From Streptomyces rubrogriseus (GTDB lineage: Bacteria > Actinomycetota > Actinomycetes > Streptomycetales > Streptomycetaceae): DNA of 64,000 nucleotides. Both the position numbers and the translations under genes were made by a program. Location: positions 2,294,001 to 2,358,000 of the forward strand of contig NZ_CP116256.1 of assembly GCF_027947575.1 (NCBI RefSeq), written 5' to 3'. Below the pieces are notes generated by a model. The model did not search any database. It saw nothing but the letters and a program-made list of their open reading frames with translations, and had not been told where the DNA came from. This document shows, in pieces, positions 44,149-52,197 of the stretch; positions within the stretch are counted from its first letter, which is position 1, and each line of letters opens with the position of its first letter.

Positions 44149-44924
44149 GTATCACCGGTGACCCGGACGTCATGGTCGACATCAGATCCGTGCATAAGAG
44201 CTTCGGCCCGCTTCAGGTGCTCAAGGGCATCGACCTCACCGTGCGCACCGGCGAGGTGACCGTGGTCCTCGGTCCGTCCGGTTCCGGCAAGTCGACGCTG
44301 CTGCGCACCGTCAACCACCTGGAGAAGGTGGACCGGGGCGTGATCAGCGTCGGCGGCGACCTCATCGGCTACCGGCGAAGCGGCGACCGGCTGCGCGAGC
44401 TGCCCGAGCGCGAGGTCCTGAGACAGCGCACGCGGATCGGTTTCGTCTTCCAGAACTTCCACCTCTTCCCGCACCTGACCGTGCTGGAGAACATCACCGA
44501 GGCCCCGGTCTCCGCGCTGAAGCGCCCGCGCCGCGAGGCCGTCGAGGCGGCCCGGCGGCTCCTGCAGCGGGTGGGGCTCGCGGACAGGGCCGACGCCTTC
44601 CCGCGACAGCTCTCCGGCGGACAGCAGCAGAGAGTGGCCATCGCGCGGGCGCTCGCCCTGGAGCCGCGACTGCTCCTGTTCGACGAGCCGACGTCCGCAC
44701 TCGACCCCGAACTGGTCGGCGAGGTGCTCGACGTGATCAAGGGCCTGGCCCGCCAGGGCACCACCATGATCGTCGTCACCCACGAGATCGGCTTCGCCCG
44801 CGAGGTCGCCGACACGGTGGTCTTCATGGACGACGGACGCATCGTCGAACAGGGCCCGCCCGGCGACGTACTGGACCGCCCGCGGCACGAGCGCACGCGG
44901 GCCTTCCTCTCCAAGGTCCTGTGA
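44145..44924 (+). CDS. ABC transporter ATPase, polar amino-acid family
   Basis: The 259-residue ATPase has Walker A ([20 protein letters not shown]), Q-loop [18 protein letters not shown], signature [16 protein letters not shown], Walker [16 protein letters not shown] and H-loop [20 protein letters not shown]. GlnQ/HisP-type similarity is strong. ATG 44145 overlaps the previous stop. It completes the importer encoded by the permease and the divergent binding protein. Confidence 0.93.
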   Translation: MSITGDPDVMVDIRSVHKSFGPLQVLKGIDLTVRTGEVTVVLGPSGSGKSTLLRTVNHLEKVDRGVISVGGDLIGYRRSGDRLRELPEREVLRQRTRIGFVFQNFHLFPHLTVLENITEAPVSALKRPRREAVEAARRLLQRVGLADRADAFPRQLSGGQQQRVAIARALALEPRLLLFDEPTSALDPELVGEVLDVIKGLARQGTTMIVVTHEIGFAREVADTVVFMDDGRIVEQGPPGDVLDRPRHERTRAFLSKVL

Positions 44925-44964
44925 CGACAGGGCTGTCGGCACAGACAGAAAGGGATGACCCCGC

Positions 44965-46044
44965 ATGACCTCCCCCCACGGCAGGCGGCGGCTGCACCTG
45001 GCCACCGCACTGGACCGGCGGTCGGTGTACGACGCCGACGCGTACGTGTCGGCCGCCCGGCTCGCCGAACGCGGTGCGCTCGACTTCGTGACCCTGGACG
45101 ACAGCCTCGCCCGGCCGGGTCCCGACGCGCTCGCGGTCCTGTCCCGGCTGGCGCCCGCCACGCGGCGCGTCGGTCTGGTCCCCACCGTCACCACCACCCA
45201 CACCGAGCCCTTCCACGTCCAGGCGGCCGTGGCGACCCTGGACTGGGTCAGCCGCGGCCGGGCCGGCTGGCGGATCGAGGTGTCCACCACCGAGGGCGAG
45301 GCCCGCCTCTTCGGCCGCCGGCACGCGGCACCCGCCGACGCGCTCTGGCAGGAGGCCGGCGAGGTCGCCGACGTGGCGGCGCGCCTGTGGGACAGCTGGG
45401 AGGACGACGCCGAGATCCGGGACGCGGCCACCGGCCGCTTCGTCGACCGGGACAAGCTCCACCACGTCGACTTCACCGGCGCCGCCTTCTCCGTCAAGGG
45501 CCCCTCGATCGTGCCGCGGCCCCCGCAGGGGCACCCCGTGCGCGTGGTCGACGCCACCGGCCGGGCCGCACGGGCGGTCGCCGCCCGGTACGCCGACGTG
45601 GCCCTCGTGCGCACCGCGCTCCCCGCCCGGGCCGCCGCCGCGCGGGCCGAACTGCGGGCGGCCGCCGAGGCGTACGGCCGCGACCCGGACGAGCTGCGGG
45701 TCCTCGCCGCCCTGGACGTCGACCTCGGCGACGGCGAGTACGCGGCCGAACCGGGGCACGGCGGGGGCGGCCCCCGCGCCACCCCGCACGGCCCGCTGTA
45801 CCGCGGCGGCCCCGTCGACCTGGCCGAACTGATCGTCTCCTGGCACCGGGACGGCACCGTCGACGGCTTCCACCTCACCCCCGTCGAGCCGCGCCGGGAC
45901 CTGGAACGCCTCGTCAACGGCACGGTGTCCCTGCTCCAGCACCGGGGCCTGTTCCGCACCTTCTACCCGGGCAGCACGCTCCGGGACCACCTGGGCCTGA
46001 CCCGGCCCGCCAGCCAGTACACCGTCGCGCAGGGAGCGTCATGA
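44965..46044 (+). CDS. Luciferase-like (LLM) flavin monooxygenase, first copy
   Basis: The 359-residue TIM-barrel flavoprotein has RLAERGALDFVTLDDSLARP and AAVATLDWVSRGRAGWRIEV, then LWDSWEDDAEI, HHVDFTGAAFSVKGPSIVPR and DGFHLTPVEPRRDLERLVNG. These follow the NtaA/SnaA/DszA pattern but shortened (most are ~440 residues). Such enzymes use FMNH2 from a separate reductase to oxidise C-N or C-S bonds. ATG 44965 has AGAAAGGGA upstream. The stop overlaps the second monooxygenase. Confidence 0.85.
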   Translation: MTSPHGRRRLHLATALDRRSVYDADAYVSAARLAERGALDFVTLDDSLARPGPDALAVLSRLAPATRRVGLVPTVTTTHTEPFHVQAAVATLDWVSRGRAGWRIEVSTTEGEARLFGRRHAAPADALWQEAGEVADVAARLWDSWEDDAEIRDAATGRFVDRDKLHHVDFTGAAFSVKGPSIVPRPPQGHPVRVVDATGRAARAVAARYADVALVRTALPARAAAARAELRAAAEAYGRDPDELRVLAALDVDLGDGEYAAEPGHGGGGPRATPHGPLYRGGPVDLAELIVSWHRDGTVDGFHLTPVEPRRDLERLVNGTVSLLQHRGLFRTFYPGSTLRDHLGLTRPASQYTVAQGAS

Positions 46045-47354
46045 CCGGACCGAAACCGAGGCAGCCGAAGCCGATGCACCTCGCCGCGCACTTCCCCGGG
46101 GTCAACAACACCACCGTCTGGGCCGATCCGCGCTCGGGCTCGCAGATCGACTTCGGCTCCTTCGAGCACCTCGCCCGCACCGCCGAACGCGGCCTGTTCG
46201 ACTTCTTCTTCCTCGCCGAGGGACTGCGGCTGCGCGAGCACAAGGGCCGCATCCACGACCTGGACGTGGTCGGCCGCCCCGAGTCGCTGACCGTGCTGAA
46301 CGCGCTCGCCGCCGTCACCGACCGCCTGGGCCTCGCCGCCACGGTCAACGCCACCTTCAACGAGCCCTACGAACTCGCCCGCCGGCTCGCCACCCTGGAC
46401 CACCTCAGCGGCGGCCGGGCGGCCTGGAACGTGGTGACCTCCTCCGACGCCTTCACCGGCGAGAACTTCCGGCGCGGCGGCTACCTGGACCGGGCCGAGC
46501 GGTACACCCGCGCCGCCGAGTTCGTGGCCACCGCACGGGAGCTGTGGGACTCCTGGGCCCCGGACGGCACCCCCCGCCCCTTCGCCCACCACGGGCGGCA
46601 CTTCGACATCGCGGGCGAGTTCACCCTGCCCCGCTCCCCGCAGGGGCACCCGGTGGTGATCCAGGCGGGCGACTCCGACGAGGGCCGGGAGTTCGCCGCC
46701 TCGTCGGCGGACGTGATCTTCACCCGGCACGGCACCCTGGACGCGGGCCGTGCCTTCTACGCCGACGTCAAACGCCGCCTGGCGAGGTACGGCCGAAGCC
46801 CCGGCGATCTCAAGATCATGCCCGGCGTCACCGTCGTCCTCGGGGACACCGCCACCGAGGCGCGGGAGCGGGCCGAGGAGATCCGGTGGCAGCAGGTCTC
46901 CCCGCAGACGGCACTGCTCACGCTGGAGCAGATCTGGGGCGTCGACCTGTCCGGGTACGACCCCGACGGGCCGCTGCCCGACGTCGACCCGGTCGCCGAC
47001 CCGCAGCTCAGCCAGGGGCGGACCCGGCAGGGCGACAGCGTCGCGACCGCCGAGAAGTGGCGGGCGCTGGCGCAGGAGCGGGGACTGTCCATCCGGCAGA
47101 CCGTGATCGAGGCGGGTGCCCGGCAGTCCTTCGTCGGCACGCCCGAGCAGGTCGCCGCCGAACTGACCGAGTTCGTGGGGCGGGACGCCGCCGACGGCTT
47201 CATCCTCGTACCGCATCTGACCCCGGGCGGGCTGGACGAGTTCGTGGACCGGGTGGTCCCGTTGCTGCAGGAGCGCGGCGCGTTCCGTACCGCGTACGAG
47301 GGCACCACCCTGCGTTCCCACCTCGGTCTGTCCGACCCGGTGTGGAAGGCTTGA
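46041..47354 (+). CDS. Luciferase-like (LLM) flavin monooxygenase, NtaA/SnaA/DszA family
   Basis: This 437-residue FMN-dependent monooxygenase begins KPMHLAAHFPGVNNTTVWAD. It has ERGLFDFFFLAEGLRLREHK, LATLDHLSGGRAAWNVVTSS, EFTLPRSPQGHPVVIQAGDS and SSADVIFTRHGTLDAGRAFY, full-length hallmarks of the NtaA/SnaA/SoxA/DszA group acting on nitrilotriacetate, pristinamycin IIB, thiophene sulfones and similar. No flavin reductase gene is adjacent. It is coupled to the first copy by ATGA, so the two may act in sequence or as a pair on the imported compound. Confidence 0.9.
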   Translation: MTGPKPRQPKPMHLAAHFPGVNNTTVWADPRSGSQIDFGSFEHLARTAERGLFDFFFLAEGLRLREHKGRIHDLDVVGRPESLTVLNALAAVTDRLGLAATVNATFNEPYELARRLATLDHLSGGRAAWNVVTSSDAFTGENFRRGGYLDRAERYTRAAEFVATARELWDSWAPDGTPRPFAHHGRHFDIAGEFTLPRSPQGHPVVIQAGDSDEGREFAASSADVIFTRHGTLDAGRAFYADVKRRLARYGRSPGDLKIMPGVTVVLGDTATEARERAEEIRWQQVSPQTALLTLEQIWGVDLSGYDPDGPLPDVDPVADPQLSQGRTRQGDSVATAEKWRALAQERGLSIRQTVIEAGARQSFVGTPEQVAAELTEFVGRDAADGFILVPHLTPGGLDEFVDRVVPLLQERGAFRTAYEGTTLRSHLGLSDPVWKA

Positions 47355-47357
47355 GCC

Positions 47358-48200
47358 ATGACGAAGGGCTCATCCGGCGACACACCGGACAAGGCATCCG
47401 ACCGCGCACCCGGCGACGCGTCCGAGGCGTCCGACGCGTGGAAGCGGTGGCACGAGCAGCGCGTCGCCACGGTCTCGGCGCCCTACGGGCCGCTCGCGCT
47501 GACCGGCACGCACTGGCTGGAGGATCATCCGGACGGGCAACTTCCGGACATCCCCGGCCGGTGGACGACGGACGGCGACGCGGTGCTGCTGACGGCCGGC
47601 CGCGCGGACGGGCTCACCGTGGACGGGCGGCTCCTGGACGGCGAGGCACGGCTCACGGCCGACCGGGGGCCGGTGGACGCGGCCCGGGTGGCCCGCGGGG
47701 AGCGGCGGCTGGTCGTGCTGGTCCGCGAGGGTCTGTGGGGCGTCCGTGACTTCGACCCGGCCGCCCCCGCGCGGCGGGCGTTCCGCGGCATCGCGGCCAC
47801 GCCGTACGACCCGCGCTGGTCGGTGCCGGGCCGCTTCACCCCGTACGACACGGGGCGGCGCAGCGTGCGGGTGCCGAACGCGGACGGCCGGGAGCGCGGG
47901 CTGGCGCTCGGCGGGGAGCTGGCCTTCGAGCTGGACGGACGGGGGCACACCCTCCAGGTGGGCGTCGAGGACGACGGCTCCCTGTGGGCCGTCTTCGCCG
48001 ACGCCACCAGCGGGAGCACCAGTTACCGCTTCCGGTTCCTGCGCCCGGCCGCGCCGGACGCCGAGGGGCGTACGACGGTCGACCTCAACCGTGCGCTGCT
48101 GCCGCCGTGCGCGTTCGCCGACCACTTCGTCTGTCCCTTCCCGCCGCCGGGGAACACCCTGGCGGCCCGCGTCGAGGCGGGGGAGCGCGAACTGCGCTGA
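47358..48200 (+). CDS. DUF1684 family protein
   Basis: The 280-residue product begins four bases after the previous gene. After a ~25-residue Ser/Asp/Ala-rich start it shows WKRWHEQRVATVSAPYGPLA, LTGTHWLEDHPDGQLP, DPRWSVPGRFTPYDTGRR, GVEDDGSLWAVFADATSGST and the closing DLNRALLPPCAFADHFVCPF PPP. This cysteine-containing C-terminal motif is typical of DUF1684. The function of the family is not known to me. Its place at the end of the importer-monooxygenase operon suggests a role in processing the product. Confidence 0.82.
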   Translation: MTKGSSGDTPDKASDRAPGDASEASDAWKRWHEQRVATVSAPYGPLALTGTHWLEDHPDGQLPDIPGRWTTDGDAVLLTAGRADGLTVDGRLLDGEARLTADRGPVDAARVARGERRLVVLVREGLWGVRDFDPAAPARRAFRGIAATPYDPRWSVPGRFTPYDTGRRSVRVPNADGRERGLALGGELAFELDGRGHTLQVGVEDDGSLWAVFADATSGSTSYRFRFLRPAAPDAEGRTTVDLNRALLPPCAFADHFVCPFPPPGNTLAARVEAGERELR

Positions 48201-48407
48201 CGCCGTCGGGGGGTTGGTAAAGGTCGTTCAAAGCTTGACGGCCGAAAGGCGCTCTTGCGCCGACCGGACGTTCGGCCGAATACTCCAACCTCAGCGCTTG
48301 TCAGGGGCACGACGTACTCGGAACCCGGAGGTCCGTCCCTGGCTGCGCCTCACGGGCCCCCACCCCCACGAGAGGGGCCCCCGACTTCCCCTGTGGAGGA
48401 ACGAAAA

Positions 48408-49310
48408 GTGAGGATCAAGCGCACCACCCCCCGCAGCGGCATCACGAGACGGACTCGGCTGATCGCCGTGTCCACCGGCCTCGTGGCCGCGGCCGCCGTC
48501 GCGATCCCCAGCGCCAACGCGGCACCCACCCCGGCCACCTTCAGCGCCGCCGAGCTGAGCAGCGCCGGCAACGCGGTACTCCAGGCCGACGTCCCCGGCA
48601 CCGCCTGGGCCGTCGACAGCAAGTCCGGCCGGGTGCTGCTCACCGTGGACAGCACCGTCTCCCAGGCCGAGATCGCGAAGATCAAGGAGCAGGCCGGCGA
48701 CAAGGCCGGCGCGCTCACGATCAAGCACACCCCCGGCAAGTTCAACAAGCTCATCCAGGGCGGCGACGCCATCTACGCGAGCAGCTGGCGCTGCTCCCTC
48801 GGCTTCAACGTCCGCACCAGCAGCGGCGCCGAGTACTTCCTGACCGCCGGTCACTGCACCGACGGCGCCGGCGCCTGGCGGGCCAGCTCCGGAGGCACCG
48901 TCATCGGACAGACGGCGGGCTCCAGCTTCCCGGGCAACGACTACGGCATCGTGCAGTACACCGGCTCCGTCTCCCGGCCCGGCACCGCCAACGGCGTGGA
49001 CATCACCCGCGCCGCCACCCCGAGCGTGGGTACCACCGTCATCCGTGACGGCTCCACCACCGGCACCCACAGCGGCCGGGTCACCGCCCTGAACGCCACC
49101 GTCAACTACGGCGGCGGCGACGTCGTCGGCGGGCTGATCCAGACCACGGTCTGCGCCGAGCCCGGCGACTCCGGCGGCTCGCTCTACGGCAGCAACGGCA
49201 CCGCGTACGGTCTGACCTCCGGCGGCAGCGGCAACTGCTCCTCCGGCGGTACGACGTTCTTCCAGCCGGTGACGGAGGCCCTGAGCGCCTACGGCGTCAG
49301 CGTCTACTAA
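48408..49310 (+). CDS. Secreted S1 serine protease, streptogrisin B type
   Basis: The 300-residue preproprotease starts at GTG 48408 with GGAGG upstream. A signal peptide ends near PSANA, and a short prodomain runs to about 115. The mature part starts around [20 protein letters not shown]. The triad is His149 (TAGHC), Asp178 (NDYGIV) and Ser255 (GDSGG). Four Cys form two disulfides. The end [11 protein letters not shown] is nearly the same as in S. griseus protease B. Expected specificity is chymotrypsin-like. A hairpin terminator follows. Confidence 0.92.
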   Translation: MRIKRTTPRSGITRRTRLIAVSTGLVAAAAVAIPSANAAPTPATFSAAELSSAGNAVLQADVPGTAWAVDSKSGRVLLTVDSTVSQAEIAKIKEQAGDKAGALTIKHTPGKFNKLIQGGDAIYASSWRCSLGFNVRTSSGAEYFLTAGHCTDGAGAWRASSGGTVIGQTAGSSFPGNDYGIVQYTGSVSRPGTANGVDITRAATPSVGTTVIRDGSTTGTHSGRVTALNATVNYGGGDVVGGLIQTTVCAEPGDSGGSLYGSNGTAYGLTSGGSGNCSSGGTTFFQPVTEALSAYGVSVY

Positions 49311-49330
49311 AGCGCGACCGGCAGCACGAC

Positions 49331-49368
49331 GAGCCCCCGTACACCGCGGCGACGGTGTGCGGGGGCTC
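49331..49368 (+). terminator. Hairpin after the first protease gene
   Basis: GAGCCCCCGTACACCG (49331-49346) pairs with CGGTGTGCGGGGGCTC (49353-49368), with one T-G wobble and a six-base loop. It begins 21 bases after the stop. Confidence 0.7.
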
Positions 49369-49786
49369 AGCCCGTGCCTCCGGGCCGGCACCGTCTCCCG
49401 CGGCCGGACCGGTGCGGCGCGGGTGGCGCAGTCCTCGATCAGCGTGCGGGTGATCGACGGGGACGGCAGGCCTCACCGGCGTGGCCGCCGGGCCCCGGCG
49501 CCTCGTGAAGAAGTCATGCCCGGAAGCCTCCGGCGTGCCGTTCTCCCCGTCTTCCACCCAGGGGCGAAACCCGGTCTCCCACCGGAGGGGGAGACCACCG
49601 CCGCCTCCCCGCTCTCGCGAGGAAGAGGTGAAGGCCGTGTGACCGCGCTGGAGTTGTCGTGCGCACGTCCTGGAGTCGACCTTGTGTGCGGCCTGTGGAA
49701 TCGGAAGAGTTAACGCTCGTCAACCAGCCTTCCGGTCCGCGAGGTCCCCACAACCTCCGGGCCGACCCCCCACAGGAGGACGTGAG
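49369..49786. other. Non-coding interval between the two protease genes
   Basis: No gene supported. GGTCTCCC (49573-49580) pairs with GGGAGACC (49589-49596), a small hairpin. AGTTAACG near 49706-49713 is the only AT-rich patch and may mark the promoter of the second protease. Confidence 0.35.
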
Positions 49787-50869
49787 TTGAAGCACCGACG
49801 CATACCCAGGCGGCGGGTCGCCGTGGTGGGTGCGGGAATCACCGCACTGGTCGCGGCCGGAGTCACCTTCCAGACCGCGAACGCCAGCGAGGCCCCTGAG
49901 ACCGCCGCGCCCGAGACCCTGTCGGTCACGGCGGCCGGAGAGCTCGCCTCGACGCTGCTCGGCGACCTCGGCGCCGACGCGGCGGGCACGTACTACGACG
50001 CGCAGGCCAAGAGTCTCGTCGTCAACGTGCTCGACCAGAGCGCCGCGCAGACCGTCGAGGAGGCCGGCGCCAAGGCCAGAGTCGTCGAGAACTCGCTCGC
50101 CGACCTGAAGAGCGCGCGCACCGCCCTCACGAAGGACGCGACGATCCCGGGTACGTCCTGGGCGACCGACCCGACCACCAACAAGGTCGTCGTCACCGCC
50201 GACCGCACGGTCTCCGAGGCCGAACTGGCCAAGCTGACCAAGGTGGTCGATGGACTGGGCGCCAAGGCCGAACTCAAGCGGACCAAGGGCGAGTACAAGC
50301 CCTTCGTCGCGGGCGGCGACGCCATCACCGGAGGCGGCGGGCGCTGCTCGCTCGGCTTCAACGTGACCAAGGGCGGCGAGCCGTACTTCATCACCGCCGG
50401 CCACTGCACCGAGTCCATCTCGACCTGGTCGGACTCCTCCGGGAACGTCATCGGCGAGAACGAGGCGTCCAGCTTCCCGGACAACGACTACGGCCTGGTC
50501 AAGTACACCGCCGACGTGGACCACCCGAGCGAGGTGAACCTCTACAACGGCTCCTCGCAGGCCATCTCGGGCGCCGCCGAGGCCACCGTCGGCATGCAGG
50601 TGACCCGCAGCGGTTCCACCACCCAGGTGCACGACGGGACGGTGACCGGCCTGGACGCCACCGTGAACTACGGCAACGGCGACATCGTCAACGGCCTGAT
50701 CCAGACCGACGTCTGCGCCGAGCCCGGCGACAGCGGCGGCTCGCTCTTCTCGGGCGACCAGGCCATCGGCCTCACCTCCGGCGGCAGCGGCGACTGCACC
50801 TCGGGCGGCGAGACCTTCTTCCAGCCGGTGACGGAGGCCCTGTCGGCCACCGGTACGCAGATCGGCTGA
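49787..50869 (+). CDS. Secreted S1 serine protease with alpha-lytic-type prodomain
   Basis: The 360-residue preproprotease starts at TTG 49787; AGGAGG at 49774-49779 supports it. A signal region ([20 protein letters not shown]) precedes a longer prodomain (about 30-170), with [20 protein letters not shown] and [20 protein letters not shown] typical of the alpha-lytic protease pro-region. The mature part starts near [20 protein letters not shown]. The triad is His206, Asp234 and Ser316. It is a tandem paralogue of the gene at 48408 but with a different prodomain length, so it is not a recent duplicate. Confidence 0.92.
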   Translation: MKHRRIPRRRVAVVGAGITALVAAGVTFQTANASEAPETAAPETLSVTAAGELASTLLGDLGADAAGTYYDAQAKSLVVNVLDQSAAQTVEEAGAKARVVENSLADLKSARTALTKDATIPGTSWATDPTTNKVVVTADRTVSEAELAKLTKVVDGLGAKAELKRTKGEYKPFVAGGDAITGGGGRCSLGFNVTKGGEPYFITAGHCTESISTWSDSSGNVIGENEASSFPDNDYGLVKYTADVDHPSEVNLYNGSSQAISGAAEATVGMQVTRSGSTTQVHDGTVTGLDATVNYGNGDIVNGLIQTDVCAEPGDSGGSLFSGDQAIGLTSGGSGDCTSGGETFFQPVTEALSATGTQIG

Positions 50870-50888
50870 GCAGTACCCGCACACCAGT

Positions 50889-50922
50889 GAAGTCCCGTCC
50901 CGCGCGCGAGGGGCGGGACTTC
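50889..50922 (+). terminator. Hairpin between convergent protease and membrane-protein genes
   Basis: GAAGTCCCG (50889-50897) plus TCCC pairs with GGGCGGGACTTC (50911-50922). It lies 20 bases after the protease stop and 38 bases before the convergent gene's end. Confidence 0.65.
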
Positions 50923-50959
50923 CGCGTGTCAGGCCGGGGCTCCCGCGCGCGTACGACGG

Positions 50960-52024
50960 TCAGGCGGCCGGTGACGCGGGCAGGTCCGTCTGGGGCCGCC
51001 CCCGGCGCGGCAGCGCGGCCGCCAGCATCGTGATCACCGTCCCCGCCACCGCCCACGCCCACAGCACCAGCAGGGAGGCGGTCACGTCGTTCCCCTTGAA
51101 GTAGGCGATCGAGCGGGCCGCCCAGGTGCCGGCGCCCGGTGGCAGCGCCGGACCGATCGCCTTCCAGAACGGCGGGAGCAGCGGCAGCGGGAAGGCGCCG
51201 CCCGCGCTCGGGTTGCCCGCGATCACCACCAGCAGGATCGCGAGACCGATGCCGACGATCCCGAAGACGCCCTGGAGGGCCAGCGTGGCGGCGCCCACCG
51301 CGAAGGTGATCAGCGCGCCGAGCCCCCACAGGTCCAGCACGCTGCCGGGCAGCGCGCCCAGGACCGGCCCGATGATCACCGCGCCGCCGAGCCCGCCGAC
51401 GATCGCGACCAGGGCCATCACGATGAGCCGGATCGCCGCCCGGCGCGGGTTGGCCGGCCGGGCGCCGGTGCTGATCGCCAGGATCGAGGCGCACAGGTAG
51501 CCGCCGACGCACCAGCCCACGACCAGGTAGAAGGACGACAGCCCGTCGAAGTCGTGGCGGGAGGCCGGGGCCACGTCGACCACCCGCACCGCGCGTCTTT
51601 CGGCCTGCTCCGCCTTGCCGACGATGCCCTCGAGGGTGGTGGCGAGGACGGTGCCGCCGCCGGAGGCGACCAGCAGGGTGTCCTGCCTGCCGTCGGGGTC
51701 CAGGACCAGGGCGCCGTCGATCTCCCGGTTCATGATCTGCCGCCGGGCGGCCGCCTCGTCGGCCACCGTGCGCGGGTCCAGCGGGGAGCCGGGCAGCCCT
51801 TCCAGCCGGTCCACCGTCTGCCCGGCGGCCGCCCCGGGCGCGGCCACCCCGAAGGGCACGTCCTTGGGCCGCGGGTCGTGCAGCGCCCCCACGTAGGAGG
51901 CGATGAACAGCAGCTGGAGCGCGATCACGCCGAGCACGAGCAGGGTGGCCCGCGGGGTGACGGCGTCCCTCACCTCACCGAGGAAGGAGCCGCTTCGCGT
52001 GCCGGGGCCCGGTGTGTGTGACAT
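50960..52024 (-). CDS. ABC-2/SNG1-like integral membrane protein
   Basis: The 354-residue protein has one N-terminal membrane span (LLVLGVIALQLLFIASYVGA) and an extracytoplasmic domain of about 130 residues (PKDVPFGVAAPGAA, REIDGALVLDPDGRQDTLLV). Five C-terminal spans follow. This layout matches YhgE/Pip or DUF3533-like and ABC-2 export permease proteins, but no ATPase is adjacent. ATG 52024 was chosen because homologous-looking sequence starts there. It is divergent from dnaE2, sharing the region with the LexA box. Role unknown. Confidence 0.75.
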   Translation of the reverse strand: MSHTPGPGTRSGSFLGEVRDAVTPRATLLVLGVIALQLLFIASYVGALHDPRPKDVPFGVAAPGAAAGQTVDRLEGLPGSPLDPRTVADEAAARRQIMNREIDGALVLDPDGRQDTLLVASGGGTVLATTLEGIVGKAEQAERRAVRVVDVAPASRHDFDGLSSFYLVVGWCVGGYLCASILAISTGARPANPRRAAIRLIVMALVAIVGGLGGAVIIGPVLGALPGSVLDLWGLGALITFAVGAATLALQGVFGIVGIGLAILLVVIAGNPSAGGAFPLPLLPPFWKAIGPALPPGAGTWAARSIAYFKGNDVTASLLVLWAWAVAGTVITMLAAALPRRGRPQTDLPASPAA

Positions 52025-52127
52025 GTCCCCACAGTCCGGGTCGGGGAGCGTTTGCGCAGGTGGGGCGGGGCCGAACGGATGTCGCACACACATTCGATGA
52101 TGGGGGTATGGTGGGTGGAGTAGCTGG

Positions 52128-52139
52128 GAACAGACGTTC
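52128..52139. promoter_or_regulatory. LexA (SOS) box upstream of dnaE2
   Basis: GAACAGACGTTC fits the actinobacterial and Bacillus-type SOS box GAAC-N4-GTTC exactly, with G before and GA after. It is 58 bases before the dnaE2 ATG. DnaE2 is a known LexA-controlled mutagenic polymerase in actinobacteria, which supports the assignment. Confidence 0.8.
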
Positions 52140-52197
52140 GATAATGGCGTTCGGGTCCACATGGGCATGCGTCGGTTCATGAGTCGGGAGGTGCGTG

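Noticed and set aside
49357..49713. 118-codon plus frame between the protease genes
   Set aside because: It starts inside the terminator hairpin and has no ribosome binding site or motif.
48408..50869. Recent duplication of protease genes
   Set aside because: Prodomain length, spacing and many mature residues differ, so a recent copy is unlikely.
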